The translations under genes were made by a program, and so were the position numbers. Below, piece by piece: positions 64,000 to 64,000 of a stretch of DNA of 64,000 bases; position 1 is the first letter of the stretch, and each line of letters starts with the position of its first letter. Below the pieces are notes generated by a model. It was given only the letters and a program-made list of their open reading frames with translations. It was not told the DNA's origin and searched no databases. The stretch is from Phytoamicus setariae. GTDB lineage: Bacteria > Pseudomonadota > Alphaproteobacteria > Rhizobiales > Rhizobiaceae. The DNA lies in assembly GCF_016722925.1 (NCBI RefSeq), contig NZ_JAEQNC010000010.1, positions 124,001 through 188,000 of the forward strand, in the 5' to 3' direction.

Positions 64000-64000
64000 G

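Overview
The window looks like a chromosomal segment of an alphaproteobacterium of the order Hyphomicrobiales (Rhizobiales). The evidence is the aerobic cobalamin operon in the order cobF-G-H-I-J-(K)-L-M, an NDUFS4-type complex I accessory subunit, LysR regulators of the GcvA type, a rhizobial-type polar amino acid ABC importer, and uniformly GC-rich, alphaproteobacterial codon use. The genus cannot be fixed from the sequence alone.

Layout. 0.1-7.2 kb: late aerobic (oxygen-dependent) vitamin B12 biosynthesis, tightly coupled by stop/start overlaps, with cobK on the opposite strand. 7.2-13.6 kb: two membrane-protein genes (YoaK/DUF1275 and HdeD families), a complex I subunit, tRNA-Arg(UCU) with the wreck of a phage-type integrase behind it, a lone amino-acid binding protein, an RTX/cadherin-like exoprotein and a conserved hypothetical gene. 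13.6-14.9 kb: two separate guanidine-II (mini-ykkC) riboswitches, one before an orphan homologue of the ATP synthase subunit a (no c, b, alpha or beta genes nearby) and one before a Gdx/SugE guanidinium exporter. I regard this pair as the most unusual feature of the window.

16.3-40.3 kb: a large cyclic-amino-acid catabolic region. It holds an ABC importer, two complete and one fragmentary proline-racemase-family enzymes, a delta1-pyrroline-2-carboxylate-reductase-like ornithine cyclodeaminase homologue, a DapA-family lyase/deaminase, FAD amino acid oxidases, SDRs, and a divergently controlled run (HglS-type 2-oxoadipate dioxygenase/decarboxylase, D-2-hydroxyglutarate dehydrogenase, ALDH7/AmaB, a PLP transaminase and a pipecolate-oxidase-like flavoprotein). 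Read together, these could carry lysine, pipecolate and/or hydroxyproline to 2-oxoglutarate. Two LysR genes sit at 19 and 32 kb.

40.5-49.4 kb: a cell-envelope block: secreted phosphatase plus PAP2 lipid phosphatase, an OmpR-type two-component system, a DUF1344 periplasmic protein, and a secreted protein followed by an ABC exporter with two different ATPases and one FtsX-type permease. Similar CTTAC-N6-GTAAG inverted repeats lie before the two plus-strand operons, suggesting one regulon. 49.7-58.6 kb: miscellaneous genes (DUF4375, TolB/TPR protein, a BKACE/VOC/CMD operon, a frameshifted vanadium-haloperoxidase-like gene) with three copies of a short dispersed repeat. 58.8-64 kb: a prokaryotic ionotropic-glutamate-receptor-like channel, NsrR with a clear palindromic operator, a broken hmp remnant and a truncated haemoglobin, an ethanolamine ammonia-lyase with EutB and EutC fused behind a twin-arginine signal, and an internally deleted alcohol dehydrogenase remnant cut by the window edge. 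All functional calls are from reading the sequence; no database search was run.
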